Source of the DNA: Glandiceps talaboti
Taxonomy: Eukaryota > Hemichordata > Enteropneusta > Spengelidae
Length of the DNA stretch: 64,000 nt
NCBI RefSeq assembly: GCF_964340395.1
Contig: NC_135557.1
Span: 1,031,646-1,095,645, forward strand
Reading direction: 5' to 3'
The notes beneath the pieces are model-generated. The model worked only from the letters and a program-made list of their open reading frames with translations. It ran no database searches and had not been told where the DNA came from. Made by a program: the position numbers and the translations under genes. Of this stretch, positions 11,590 through 24,761 are shown one piece after another (position 1 is the stretch's first letter; each line of letters opens with the position of its first letter).

Positions 11590-12557
11590 TTAACGATTAT
11601 TTCATTCTTTAAATATTTGGTCATGATTTCATTCTTATTTCATTCTTATTTGGTCATGATTTCATTCTTATTTGGTCATGATTTCATTCTTATTTCATTA
11701 TTATTTGGTCATGATTTCATTCTTATTTGGTCATGATTTCATTCTTATTCCATTCTCATTTGGTCATGATTTCATTCTTATTTGGTCATTATTTCATTCT
11801 TATTCCATTATTATTTGGTCATGATTTCATTCTTATTTGGTCATTATTTCATTATTATTCCATTCTTATTTGGTCATGATTTCATTCTTATTTGGTTATC
11901 ATTTCATTCTTATGCCATTATTATATGACAATTATTTCATTCGTATTTGGTCATTATTTCATTCTTATTCCATTCTTATTTGGTCATGATTTCATTCTTA
12001 TTTGGTCATTATTTCATTCTTACTTCATTCTTATTTCATTCTTGTTTGGTCATTATTTCATTCTTACTTCATTCTTGTTTAACGATTATTTCATTCTTAT
12101 TTCATTCTTATTTGGTAATGATTTCATTATTATTCCATTATTATTTGGTCATTATTTCATTCTTATTTGGTCATGATTTCATTCTTATTCCATTATTATT
12201 TGGTCATTAATTCATTCTTATTTGGTCATTATTTCATTCTTATTTCATTCTTATTTAACCATGATTTCATTCTTATTTGGTCATGATTTCATTCTTATTT
12301 GGTTATGATTTCATTCTTATTTCATTCTTATTTGGTGATAATTTCATTCTTATTTCATTATTATTTGGTCATGATTTCATTCTTATTCCATTAATATTTG
12401 GTCATAATTTCATTCTTATTCTATTATTATTTGGTCATGATTTCATTCTTATTCTATTATTATTTGGTCATTATTTCATTCTAATTTCATTCTTATTTAA
12501 CCATGATTTCATTCTTATTTAATTCTTATTTGGTCATTATTTCATTCTTACTTCATT
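11590..12557. repeat. 11-bp modular minisatellite, forward part
   Basis: The array is built of 11-bp modules of a few types: TTTGGTCATGA, TTTGGTCATTA, TTTCATTCTTA, TTCCATTATTA and TTTAACCATGA. They appear in varying order, mostly alternating GGTCAT and CATTCTT types. It continues after an insertion at 13113-13455 and reappears inverted at 13733-14450. Open frames with FLFGHDFILI patterns are repeat artefacts. Confidence 0.9.
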
Positions 12558-13112
12558 TAAACAATAATGTATGCCCTCCCAGCCCATAATGGACGAAAGC
12601 AAACTTTGAACGACATAATGGGCGAGGCGACAGCCGAGCCCATTATGGAGTGCAAAGTTTGCTTGAGTCCATTATGGACTGGGAGGGCATACATTATTGT
12701 TATTATTTTATAGTTTTGCCAATTCCTGTGAATTTGTAGACCGAGAAACGCAAAACAACGTATAATATACACAGCGCTGAACATCGTCTGCCATGTTCGG
12801 CCCGGAAGCTGAATACTAATCATAGCGACACACGTACGTACACGTACACACACATATACACTTCAATGAACTGCTGTGAACACAAATTTGTTTCATGAAT
12901 GCGTTGTATTTTTAAACAGTGGAAATGACAATCATAAGTAACAACATACATTTCGAAAAAATACCTAGTCATATGAAGAAACAGAACACATAAGCTTGTA
13001 TTGTTATGCTCGTTCCGGGGCCGCGATGCCCAATAAAGGAGTACATTATCAGTAATAATGTACAGCGATGACGTCACAAAATTCACTGGAATTGGTAATG
13101 CTATAATATAAT
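12558..13112. mobile_element. ~555-bp insertion with terminal palindrome
   Basis: Unique sequence interrupts the 11-bp modular array between a TTCATT module and CTTGTTTAACG, which are adjacent in intact parts of the array (compare 12066-12090). Its left 140 bp (12561-12700) form a palindrome whose outer arms are ACAATAATGTATGCCCTCCC and its complement. Inner arms are AAGCAAACTTTG/CAAAGTTTGCTT and CATAATGGGC/GCCCATTATGG. A duplication of the target and a transposase were not found. Probably a foldback MITE or the remnant of one. Confidence 0.6.
12561..12700. repeat. 140-bp palindrome
   Basis: The outer 21 bp pair perfectly. Further inner matches surround a GC-rich loop (GCGAGGCGACAGCCGAGC). 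It would form a long hairpin on either strand. It resembles, in design and loop, the palindrome at 8118-8263. Confidence 0.8.
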
Positions 13113-13455
13113 CTTGTTTAACGATTATTTCATTCTTATTTCATCTTTATTTGGTCATGATTTCATTCTTATTTCATTCTTATTTAACCATGATTTCATT
13201 CTTATTTGGTCATGATTTCATTATTATTTGGTTATGATTTCATTCTTATTTCATTCTTATTTGGTAATGATTTCATTATTATTCCATTATTATTTGGTCA
13301 TTATTTCATTCTTATTCCATTATTATTTGGTCATAATTTCATTCTTATTTGGTCATGATTTCATTATTATTCCATTCTTATTTGGTCATGATTTCATTAT
13401 TATTCCATTCTTATTTGGTCATGATTTCATTCTTATTTGGTCATGATTTCATTCT
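13113..13455. repeat. 11-bp modular minisatellite, continued
   Basis: The same 11-bp modules as 11590-12557 resume here and run to within a few bases of the acceptor TTCATTCTTGCTAG of exon candidate B. Confidence 0.9.
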
Positions 13456-13461
13456 TGCTAG

Positions 13462-13568
13462 AGAAGGGCGGCAACTACGGCGTGATTGGAGAAATTAACA
13501 AATGTGGCCCAGGACAATGGTTCCGAGAACACGGAGTTAAAAAGAATGTCAAAAGAATGTTCAATTAA
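13462..13568 (+). CDS. Exon candidate B, terminal, of an unidentified gene
   Basis: After the acceptor TTCATTCTTGCTAG (AG at 13460-13461) the frame begins AG|AAG and reads 34 codons to TAA at 13566-13568. The peptide includes GGNYGVIGEINKCGPGQWF and REHGVKKNVKRMFN. Its amino-acid make-up is unlike the AT-rich surroundings and looks genuinely coding. Entry phase 1 matches the exit phase of 11182-11255. I cannot name the family. About 160 bp of single-copy DNA follows (possible 3' UTR), then the inverted array starts. Confidence 0.5.
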
Positions 13569-13732
13569 TGTCTGAGCAAGTGACAAAAAGTTTCAAGCTG
13601 ATGAGCGATCTGCATAGTCATGACATAAAAAAGTAATAGTTTCATGTTTGATTAATGACATATTATTTATTAGTGAGCATTATTGGTCTCAAATTTTATA
13701 ATTATTTCGTTATGAATATGGTGTTTCATAAA

Positions 13733-14450
13733 TATTTCATGACCAAATAAGAATAAAATCATGACCAAATAAAGATGAAATCATGGTTAAATAAGAATGA
13801 AATAATGACCAAATAAATATGAAATCATGGTTAAATAAGAATGAAATAAGAATGAAATAATGACCAAATAATAATGGAATAATAATGAAATCATGACCAA
13901 ATAAGAATGAAATCATAACCAAATAAGAATGAAATCATGGTTAAATAATAATGAAATCATGACCAAATAATAATGAAATCATGACCAAATAAGAATGAAA
14001 TCATGGTTAAATAATAATGAAATCATGACCAAATAATAATGGAATAATAATGAAATCATGACCAAATAATAATGGAATAATAATGAAATCATGACCAAAT
14101 AATAATGGAATAATAATGAAATCATAACCAAATAAGAATGAAATAAGAATGAAATCATGACCAAATAATAATGGAATAATAATGAAATCATGACCAAATA
14201 AGAATGAAATCATGGTTAAATAAGAATGAAATAAGAATGAAATCATGACCAAATACGAATGAAATAATTGTCATATAATAATGGCATAACAATGAAATAA
14301 TGACATAATAGTCTAATAATGGCATAAGAATGAAATGATAACCAAATAATAATGAAATAATGACCAAATAAGAATGAAATCATGACCAAATAAGAATGAA
14401 ATAATGACCAAATAATAATGAAATAATGACCAAACAATAATTGAATAAGA
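13733..14450. repeat. 11-bp modular minisatellite, inverted part
   Basis: Reverse-complement modules (TCATGACCAAA, TAAGAATGAAA, TAATAATGGAA, TCATGGTTAAA) of the 11590-13455 array. The inverted pair is separated by about 280 bp that hold exon candidate B. This places that exon in the loop of a potential hairpin with arms of about 0.7 kb. Confidence 0.9.
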
Positions 14451-14537
14451 ATGCAATCATTTGTATCACCATTTTTGCTGGTTGTTGACTATAAGATTAA
14501 CATCAAGAAGATTATTAGTTATTTCAATTTCTCACAG

Positions 14538-14645
14538 ATACGATATGTACAGATAACTGGCCATGTTGTCAACATACATTTGAAAGAGGGTGTTATTATA
14601 AATAAATCAGCAAGGGAGGGTAGCAAGACAATATTACATGGAAAG
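14538..14645 (+). CDS. Exon candidate of an unidentified + strand gene
   Basis: A strong acceptor (ATTTCAATTTCTCACAG, AG at 14536-14537) and a strong donor (GGAAAG|GTATGT) bound exactly 36 codons in phase 0. The peptide includes RYVQITGHVVNIHLKEGV and INKSAREGSKTILHGK. The G-V-I-I-x-K block followed by S-K-T faintly recalls BEN-domain proteins, but this is a guess. A phase-compatible downstream exon is possible at 16532-16597. Whether it belongs to the same gene as 13462-13568 is unclear, since that block ends in a stop. Confidence 0.5.
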
Positions 14646-14697
14646 GTATGTAAACTATTGAACCACGATACTGCTAGCCTGTTTACTGTACTGTTTA

Positions 14698-14773
14698 GAT
14701 ACATTGTTAGCTGGTTGTACCTCTTAGCCCTCACATCAACATGCTAGGGAGGTACAACCAGCTAACGATGTAT
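14698..14773. repeat. Short hairpin repeat
   Basis: About 25 bp (ATACATTGTTAGCTGGTTG...) are complementary to ACCAGCTAACGATGTAT across a roughly 25-bp loop, with one mismatch. It lies just downstream of the 14538-14645 exon candidate. Confidence 0.7.
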
Positions 14774-15912
14774 CTCAACAGTTCATAAACATGCTACGAT
14801 AACGTGAAATTTGAATAAATTATGTCTTTTTATATCATTGTGATGCATATCAGTATAACAAACACTTTTAGATGTTAACATGCATGGCCAACTGGACATT
14901 GTGATTTTGACCAATTAATCATTAATGAGTGATCAATATTACTGTTTTGGGGTATGTAGTGTTAATTGTTTGAATAATTCTGTTATTTTTATTTTGTTTT
15001 GAACTCAAATTAAACAGTTCTCATGAAGAGGAAGATTGTGCACCTACATTGAATGAATGAATATCCCCCAAAAAAACAATATGGTAACAGACCTGCATGT
15101 GATGTATCCCCGAAGTGAAAGACATTTAAGAACAAAACAACCTGAATGATGATACATTCGTCTGAAGTGGTTCCCAGTAAAAGAATACTCTACAAGACCT
15201 ACAGTTGACCCAGACTACAGTTAAAGAGTTGACCAAGTCAGCTACTGGTAAAACAAGACCTGTACCATATGAATTGAGACCACAACATGTACTTTCCATT
15301 AACTTGTTAATACACATGTACTGCTAACAAGAGAGGATGTGTTGGAGAAAAGGACTAAAGTCAGCAGAAAAGGAGTCTGACAAAAACTCATTGTACTAAA
15401 AATGAAGTGAAAATCAAATAAAAAAGTGTCAAAATAGAGTTGAAACAAACTTATGAAAACATAGGAAAAACACTTCTTGCACAGAATACAATTTGCACAT
15501 TGAAATTAAAATTGTATAAAAATGAATTATTTTGTAAATAAATTTATAGTGAACAAAACACTAAAGCAAAAATATTGGAAATAAATGTACCACATGCTAA
15601 ATGTTATAGAAATGACTTCACAAGTATTGAAATAAATGTATCACATGCTGAGTGTGGTATAGAATAATGTATAGGAAATGAATTTACAATGCACAAAAAC
15701 TAACACTATTTCCGATTATGAGTAAATGTCAATGCTGGTAGCATTGCATTGCATAATTTATATAAACATATATCAAATAATTATCATATGGCATACTTGC
15801 ATTCCTATTGCATGTACTACAATCTGTTAATGTATTATACAGTGTTTAATACAATCATAAACTATCACAAAAAAAGTGTGTAATGTATTTATACTACTGT
15901 ATGTACACATAC
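14774..15912. other. AT-rich single-copy spacer
   Basis: Near 15019 a good acceptor-like tract (TTTTATTTTGTTTTGAACTC then AAATTAAACAG) precedes a short open stretch, SHEEEDCAPTLNE, and a stop. An AATAAA lies at about 15416. This could be another terminal exon with its 3' UTR, but its phase (needs 2 nt) does not fit the 14538-14645 donor. Nothing else is recognised. Confidence 0.25.
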
Positions 15913-16029
15913 CTTATATTGTGGAAATTTAAGCACTTCTCTTAAAATAACCTGTGCCTCACAGCCTAGTTTCTTTGTAGGTTGAACAAGAAATCTGTTC
16001 TTTCTATAACTGTTATGGTCACCAATATT
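15913..16029 (-). CDS. Exon candidate iii, CARF (ALS2CR8)-like domain
   Basis: On the minus strand an acceptor (TAATTTACTAG) and a canonical donor (TATAAG|GTATGT) enclose exactly 39 stop-free codons in phase 0. The peptide contains YRKNRFLVQPTKKLGCEA followed by QVILREVLKFPQYK. The K-K-L-G-C-x-A plus R-E-V-x-x-F-P-x-Y-K arrangement is what I remember from CARF/ALS2CR8-type domain proteins. Two minus-strand blocks at 24762-24908 and 26165-26264 carry earlier parts of the same kind of domain in the right order. It is too short and lacks an ATG, so a plain ORF search misses it. Downstream exons were not found. Confidence 0.55.
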
Positions 16030-16531
16030 CTAGTAAATTAAAACATATCAGAACAATTACACACATCACTAGAACAATTTTAAAATGATGCCAATATTAT
16101 TGAATTTAACAGAAAATTGGCTGTCACAATCGTGTCACTTTTTAACTTCCTGTGCTCAGAGAATTGATACTAAATATTTGTTTGATGAAGTGATAAGTCA
16201 ATATCCATAAAAAATGTATTTACACATACAAAAGATTAAGTATTAATGAGTCATTATTTTAAGGTACTATATTACATAAAGTCCTATGATAAAAAAAAAA
16301 CTAACCTCATATATGAATACAAATGTCTGTAAACATGAGAAATATTAACTAAATACATTAATGCCAATATTGATTACATAGATTTGCAGATATTCAAAAT
16401 CAAATGTAAATGTAACACATGTTGTTATTATATTAAAAGCTAAGTTTTGAATTTTTAATAATTAAAGTTGTTTGTTGACTATCTACGTACATGAACATTG
16501 TTTTTTTTCTATTTTATTTTTATTCCAATAG

Positions 16532-16597
16532 TTTATTGATAATAACACCCCATACAAATGTAGCTTCAAAGGAAATAAATACATATATTTATCGTAA
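16532..16597 (+). CDS. Possible terminal exon with poly(A) signal
   Basis: A very strong polypyrimidine tract and acceptor (TTTTATTTTTATTCCAATAG) precede 21 codons (FIDNNTPYKCSFKGNKY...) and a TAA. An AATAAA follows at 16639-16644. Phase 0 fits the donor at 14645, though an intron between them would contain the minus-strand block 15913-16029. A second frame is also open here, and GTAAGC at 16594 could be a donor instead. Weak call. Confidence 0.3.
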   Translation, partial: FIDNNTPYKCSFKGNKYIYLS

Positions 16598-16727
16598 GCA
16601 TGAACAACATATGTGATTTTTCAACTGCTTTTGAATCAATAAATATATAAGATGTGTCAGTCTATGTATATGAGTTGGGGGATGGAGAGGGTAGGAGTGG
16701 TATGATGATTACAAGTGGACAAAGACA

Positions 16728-19700
16728 TCATTTACAGTCTACATACAACAACTATTATAAGTAGACAGAGACACCATTTACAGTCTACATACAACAACTA
16801 TCATGAGTAGACAAAGACACTATTTACAGTCTACATACAACAACTATTATGAGTAGACAGGGACACCATTTACAGTCTACATACAACAACTATAATGAGT
16901 AGACAAAGACACTATTTACAGTCTACATACAACAACTATTATAAGTAGACAAAGACACTATTTACAGTCTACATACAACTATTATAAGTAGACAAAGACA
17001 CTATTTACAGTCTACATACAACAACTACTATAAGTAGACAAAGACACTATTTACAGTCTACATACAACAACTATTATAAGTAGACAAAGACACTATTTAC
17101 AGTCTACATACAACAACTATTATGAGTAGACAGAGACATTATTTACAGTCTACATACAACAACTATTATAAGTAGACAAAGACACTATTTACAGTCTACA
17201 TACAACAACTATTATAAGTAGACAGAGACACTATTTACAGTCTACATACAACTATTATAAGTAGACAAAGACACTATTTACAGTCTACATACAACAACTA
17301 TTATGAGTAGACAAAGACACTATTTACAGTCTACATACAACAACTACTATAAGTAGACAAAGACACTATTTACAGTCTACATACAACAACTATTATGAGT
17401 AGACAAAGACACTATTTACAGTCTACATACAACAACTATTATAAGTAGACAAAGACACTATTTACAGTCTACATACAACAACTATTATAAGTAGACAAAG
17501 ACACTATTTACAGTCTACATACAACAACTATCATGAGTAGACAAACACACTATTTGCAGTCTACATACAACAACTATTATAAGTAGACAAAGACACTATT
17601 TACAGTCTACATACAACTATTATAAGTAGACAAAGACACTACAGTCTACATACAACAACTATTATGAGTAGACAAAGACACTATTTACAGTCTACATACA
17701 ACAACTATTATGAGTAGACAAAGACACTATTTACAGTCTACATACAACAACTATTATGAGTAGACAAAGACACTATTTACAGTCTACATACAACAACTAT
17801 TATGAGTAGACAAAGACACTATTTACAGTCTACATACAACAACTACTATAAGTAGACAAAGACACTATTTACAGTCTACATACAACAACTACTATAAGTA
17901 GACAAAGACACTATTTACAGTCTACATACAACAACAATTATGAGTAGACAAATACACTATTTACAGTCTACATACAACAACTATTATAAGTAGACAAAGA
18001 CACTATTTACAGTCTACATACAACAACTATTATGAGTAGACAGAGACACTATTTACAGTCTACATACAACAACCATTATAAGTAGACAAACACTATTTAC
18101 AGTCTACATACAACAACTGTTATGAATAGACAAAGACACTATTTACAGTCTACATACAACAACTATTATGAGTAGACAAAGACACTATTTACAGTCTACA
18201 TACAACAACTATTAAAGTAGACAAACACTATTTACAGTCTACATACAACTATTATGAGTAGACAAAGACACTATTTACAGTCTACATACAACAATTATGA
18301 GTAGACAAAGACACTATTTACAGTCTACATACAACAACTATTATAAGTAGACAAAGACACTATTTACAGTCTACATACAACAACTATTATGAGTAGACAG
18401 AGACACTATTTACAGTCTACATACAACAACTATTATGAGTAGACAGAGACACTATTTACAGTCTACATACAACTATTATAAGTAGACAAAGACACTATTT
18501 ACAGGCTACATACAACAACTATCATGAGTAGACAAAGACACTATTTACAGTCTACATACAACAACTATCATGAGTAGACAAAGACACTATTTACAGTCTA
18601 CATACAACTATTATAAGTAGACAAAGACACTATTTACAGGCTACATACAACAACTATCATGAGTAGACAAAGACACTATTTACAGTCTACATACAACTAT
18701 TATGAGTAGACAAACACTATTTACAGTCTACATACAACATCTATCATGAGTAGACAGAGACACTATTCACAGTCTACATACAACTATTATGAGTAGACAA
18801 AGACACTATTTACAGTCTACATACAACAACTATCATGAGTAGACAAAGACACTATTTACAGTCTACATACAACAACTATTATGAGTAGACAAAGACACTA
18901 TTTACAGGCTACATACAACAACTATTATGAGTAGACAAAGACACTATTTACAGTCTACATACAACAACAATTATGAGTAGACAAATATACTATTTACAGT
19001 CTACATACAACAACTATTATAAGTAGACAAAGACACTATTTACAGTCTACATACAACAACTATTATGAGTAGACAGAGACACTATTTACAGTCTACATAC
19101 AACAACCATTATAAGTAGACAAACACTATTTACAGTCTACATACAACAACTGTTATGAGTAGACAAAGACACTATTTACAGTCTACATACAACAACTATT
19201 ATAAGTAGACAAAGACACTATTTACAGTCTACATACAACAACTATTATGAGTAGACAGAGACACTATTTACAGTCTACATACAACAACCATTATAAGTAG
19301 ACAAACACTATTTACAGTCTACATACAACAACTGTTATGAGTAGACAAAGACACTATTTACAGTCTACATACAACAACTATTATAAGTAGACAAAGACAC
19401 TATTTACAGTCTACATACAACAACTATTATGAGTAGACAGAGACACTATTTACAGGCTACATACAACAACTATTATAAGTAGACAAACACTATTTACAGT
19501 CTACATACAACAACTATTATGAGTAGACAAAGACACTATTTACAGTCTACATACAACAACCATTATAAGTAGACAAACACTAATTACAGTCTACATACAA
19601 CAACTATCATGAGTAGACAAAGACACTATTTACAGTCAACATACAACAACTATTATGAGTAGACAAACACTATTTACAGTCTACATACAACAACTATTAT

Positions 19701-22700
19701 AAGTAGACAAAGACACTATTTACAGGCTACATACAACAACTATTATGAGTACACAAAGACACTATTTACAGTCTACATATCATACAACTATTATGAGTAG
19801 ACAAAGACACTATTTACAGTCTACATACAACAACTATTATGAGTAGACAAACACTATTTACAGTCTATATACAACTATTATGAGTAGACAAAGACACTAT
19901 TTACAGTCTACATACAACTATTATGAGTAGACAGAGACACTATTTACAGTCTACATATAACTATTATAAGTAGACAGAGACACTATTTACAGTCTACATA
20001 AAACAACTATTATAAGTACACAGAGACACTATTTACAGTCTACATACAACAACTATTATAAGTAGACAAAGACACTATTTACAGTCTACATATAACTATT
20101 ATAAGTAGACAAAGACACTATTTACAGTCTACATACAACAACTATCATGAGTAGACAGAGACACTATTTACAGTCTACATACAACAACTATTATGAGTAG
20201 ACAAAGACACTATTTACAGTCTACATACAACAACTATCATGAGTAGACAGAGACACTATTTACAGTCTACATACAACATTTATTATGAGTAGACAAAGAC
20301 ACTATTTACAGTCTACATACAACAACTATTATAAGTAGACAAAGACACTATTTACAGTCTACATACAACAACTATTATGAGTAGACAAACACTATTTACA
20401 GTCTACATATAACAACTATTATAAGTAGACAAAGACACTATTTACCGTCTACATATAACTATTATAAGTACAGAAAGACACTATTTACAGTCTTCATATA
20501 ACAACTATTATAAGTAGACAAACACTATTTACCGTCTACATATAACTATTATAAGTACACAAAGACACTATTTACAGTCTACATACAACAACTATTATAA
20601 GAAGACAAAGACACTATTTACAGTCTACATACAACAACTATTATGAGTAGACAAAGACACTATTTACAGTCTACATACAACAACTATTATGAGAAGACAA
20701 AGACACTATTTACAGTCTACATACAACAACTATTATGAGTAGACAAAGACACTATTTACAGTCTACATACAATAATTATCATGAATAGACAGAGACACTA
20801 TTTACAGTCTACATAAAACTATTATGAGTATACAAAGACACTATTTACAGTCTACATACAACAACTATCATGAGTAGACAGAGACACTATTTACAGTCAA
20901 CATAAAACAACTATTATGAGTAGACAGAGACACTATTTACAGTCTACATACAACTATTATGAGTAGACAAAGACACTATTTACAGTCTACATACAACAAC
21001 TATCATGAGTAGACAGAGACACTATTTACAGTCTACATACAACTATTATGAGTAGACAAAGACACTATTTACAGTCTACATACAACTATTATGAGTAGAC
21101 AAAGACACTATTTACAGTCTACATACAACAACTATCATGAGTAGACAAAGACACTATTTACAGTCTACATACAACAACTATTATGAGTAGACAGAGACAC
21201 TATTTACAGTCTACATACAACAACTATTATGAGTAGACAGAGACACTATTTACAGTCTACATACAACAACTATTATGAGTAGACAGAGACACTATTTACA
21301 GTCTACATACAACTATTATAAGTAGACAAAGCCACTATTTACAGGCTACATACAACTATTATGAGTAGACAAACACTATTTACAGTCTACATACAACAAC
21401 TATCATGAGTAGACAAAGAGACTATTTACAGTCTACGTACAACAACTATTATAAGTAGACAAAGACACTATTTACAGTCTACATATAACAACTATTATGA
21501 GTAGACAGAGACACTATTTACAGTCTACATACAACTATTATGAGTAGACAAAGACACTATTTACAGTCTACATACAACTATTATGAGTAGACAAAGACAC
21601 TATTTACAGTCTACATACAACAACTATTATAAGTAGACAAAGACACTATTTACAGTCTACATACAACAACTATTATGAGTAGACAAAGACACTATTTACA
21701 GTCTACATACAACAACTATTATGAGTAGACAAAGACACTATTTACAGTCTACATACAACTATTATAAGTAGACAAAGACACTATTTACAGGCTACATACA
21801 ACAACTATCATGAGTAGACAAAGACACTATTTACAGTCTACATACAACTATTATGAGTAGACAAACACTATTTACAGTCTACATACAACATCTATCATGA
21901 GTAGACAGAGACACTATTTACAGTCTACATACAACTATTATGAGTAGACAAAGACACTATTTACAGTCTACATACAACAACTATCATGAGTAGACAAAGC
22001 CACTATTTACAGTCTACATACAACATCTATCATGAGTAGACAGAGACACTATTTACAGTCTACATACAACAACTATTATAAGTAGACAAAGACACTATTT
22101 ACAGTCTACATACAACAACTATTATAAGTAGACAAAGACACTATTTACAGTCTACATACAACAACTATTATGAGTAGACAGAGACACTATTTACAGTCTA
22201 CATACAACAACTATTATGAGTAGACAGAGACACTATTTACAGTCTACATACAACAACTATTATGAGTAGACAGAGACACTATTTACAGTCTACATACAAC
22301 AACTATTATGAGTAGACAGAGACACTATTTACAGTCTACATACAACAACTATTATGAGTAGACAGAGACACTATTTACAGTCTACATACAACAACTATTA
22401 TAAGTAGACAGAGACACTATTTACAGTCTACATTCAACAACTATCATGAGTAGACAAAGACACTATTTACAGTCTACATACAACAACTATTATGAGTAGA
22501 CAAACAATATTTACAGTCTACATACAACTATTATAAGTAGACAAAGACACTATTTACAGTCTACGTACAACAACTATTATAAGTAGACAAACAGTATTTA
22601 CAGTCTACATACAACTATTATAAGTAGACAAAGACACTATTTACAGTCTACATACAACAACTTTTATGAGTAGACAAAGACACTATTTACAGTCTACATA

Positions 22701-24254
22701 CAACAACTATTATGAGTAGACAAAGTCACTATTTACAGTCTACATACAACAACTATTATGAGTAGACAAAGACACTATTTACAGTCTACATACAACAACT
22801 ATTATGAGTAGACAAAGACACTATTTACAGTCTACATACAACAACTATTATGAGTAGACAGAGACACTATTTACAGTCTACATACAACAACTATTATGAG
22901 TAGACAGAGACACTATTTACAGTCTACATACAACAACTATTATGAGTAGACAGAGACACTATTTACAGTCTACATACAACAACTCTTATGAGTAGACAGA
23001 GACACTATTTACAGTCTACATACAGCAACTATTATGAGTAGACAGAGACACTATTTACTGTCTACATACAACAACTATTATGAGTAGACAAAGACACTAT
23101 TTACAGTCTACATACAACAACTATTATAGGTAGACAAAGACACTATTTACAGTCTACATACAACAACTATTATGAGTAGACAAAGACACTATTTACAGTC
23201 TACATACAACTATTATAAGTAGACAAATACACTATTTACAGGCTACATACAACAACTATTATGAGTAGACAAATACACTATTTACAGTCTACATACAACA
23301 ACTATTATGAGTAGACAAACAGTATTTACAGTCTACATGCAACTATTATAAGTAGACAAAGACACTATTTACAGTCTACATACAACAACTATTATGAGTA
23401 GACAAAGACACTATTTACAGTCTACATACAACAACTATTATAAGTAGACAAATACACTATTTACAGTCTACATACAACAACTATCATGAGTAGACAGAGA
23501 CACTATTTACAGTCTACATACAACAACTATCATGAGTAGACAAAGACACTATTTACAGTCTACAAAGCACAACTATAATGAGTAGACAGAGACACTATTT
23601 ACAGGCTACATACAACTATTATAAGTAGACAAAGACACTATTTACAGTCTACATACAACAACTATTATGAGTAGACAGAGACACTATTTACAGTCTACAT
23701 ACAACAACTATTATAAGTAGACAAAGACACTATTTACAGTCTACATACAACAACTATTATGAGTAGACAGAGACACTATTTACAGTCTACATACAACAAC
23801 TATTATAAGTAGACAGAGACACTATTTACAGTCTACATACAACAACTATTATGAGTAGACAAAGACACTATTTACAGTCTACATACAACAACTATTATGA
23901 GTAGACAAAGACACTATTTACAGTCTACACACAACAACTATTATAAGTAGACAAAGACACTATTTACAGTCTACATACAACAACTATTATGAGTAGACAA
24001 AGACACTATTTACAGTCTACATACAACAACTATTATAAGTAGACAAAGACACCATTTACAGTCTACATACAACAACTATTATGAGTAGACAAAGACACTA
24101 TTTACATTCTACATACAACAACTATTATGAGTAGACAAAGACACTATTTACAGTCTACATACAACAACTATTATAAGTAGACAAAGACACTATTTACAGT
24201 CTACATACAACAACTATTATAAGTAGACAGAGACACTATTTACAGTCTACATAC
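16728..24254. repeat. 7.5-kb minisatellite, 46-bp unit
   Basis: About 165 copies of a 46-bp unit containing AGTAGACAAAGACACTATTT, ACAGTCTACATAC and AACAACTATTAT. Length variants lack 3 bp (AACAAC to AAC) or 4 bp (AAGACACT to ACACT), and transitions such as ATAAGT/ATGAGT and CAAAG/CAGAG recur in blocks. There is no open frame of note, because the unit is not a multiple of three. It lies between minus-strand exon candidates ii and iii, so it would be intronic if those belong to one gene. Single-copy flanks are at 16600-16690 and 24260. Confidence 0.97.
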
Positions 24255-24261
24255 AAGTAAG

Positions 24262-24747
24262 AAGAGTGTCAAATAATTATTAAAGGAAATTTGTAAAAAA
24301 AAAAATTTGAATGAGGTCATAATAAATTAATTAGATTGTAAATATTTGATAATGGACTTACAGAGTGACACATGGCATTAATGGTATCAACCATTGAATT
24401 CCAACACTTGAGGGGGACCTTTGGAGATTTTCACTGTTATTAATTACTAGAAGGATCAGCGAGCTCAGTGATGGCACATCACAAGGTACTCAGCTGGTCT
24501 TTCCACTCATTATGTATTTTATACTAAACTTAATTATTTGGTTATGATTTAACATGTAGTGTGTACATGTATATGAGCTTAAATATGTCTTGGTGAAACA
24601 CGGTGAATTATGGAAATGATGCAAAAAAAAATATCTATGGAAATCGAAAAAGTATGGAAAAATAAATGATGTGAAAAAACTTAAATATACTAATATTAGA
24701 ATGAACAGTTTGTGCTAGAAGTATATAGCACTGCTAGTTTAAAATAA
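24262..24747. other. AT-rich spacer, nothing recognised
   Basis: Single-copy DNA following the 46-bp array. No splice-bounded open block was convincing on either strand. If the minus-strand exons ii and iii belong together with a missing exon, this is one place it could be. Confidence 0.4.
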
Positions 24748-24761
24748 CTATAGCTGTTCAC

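Noticed and set aside
16728-24254. CRISPR array
   Set aside because: No alternation of conserved repeats with unique spacers. Whole units repeat, and the setting is eukaryotic.
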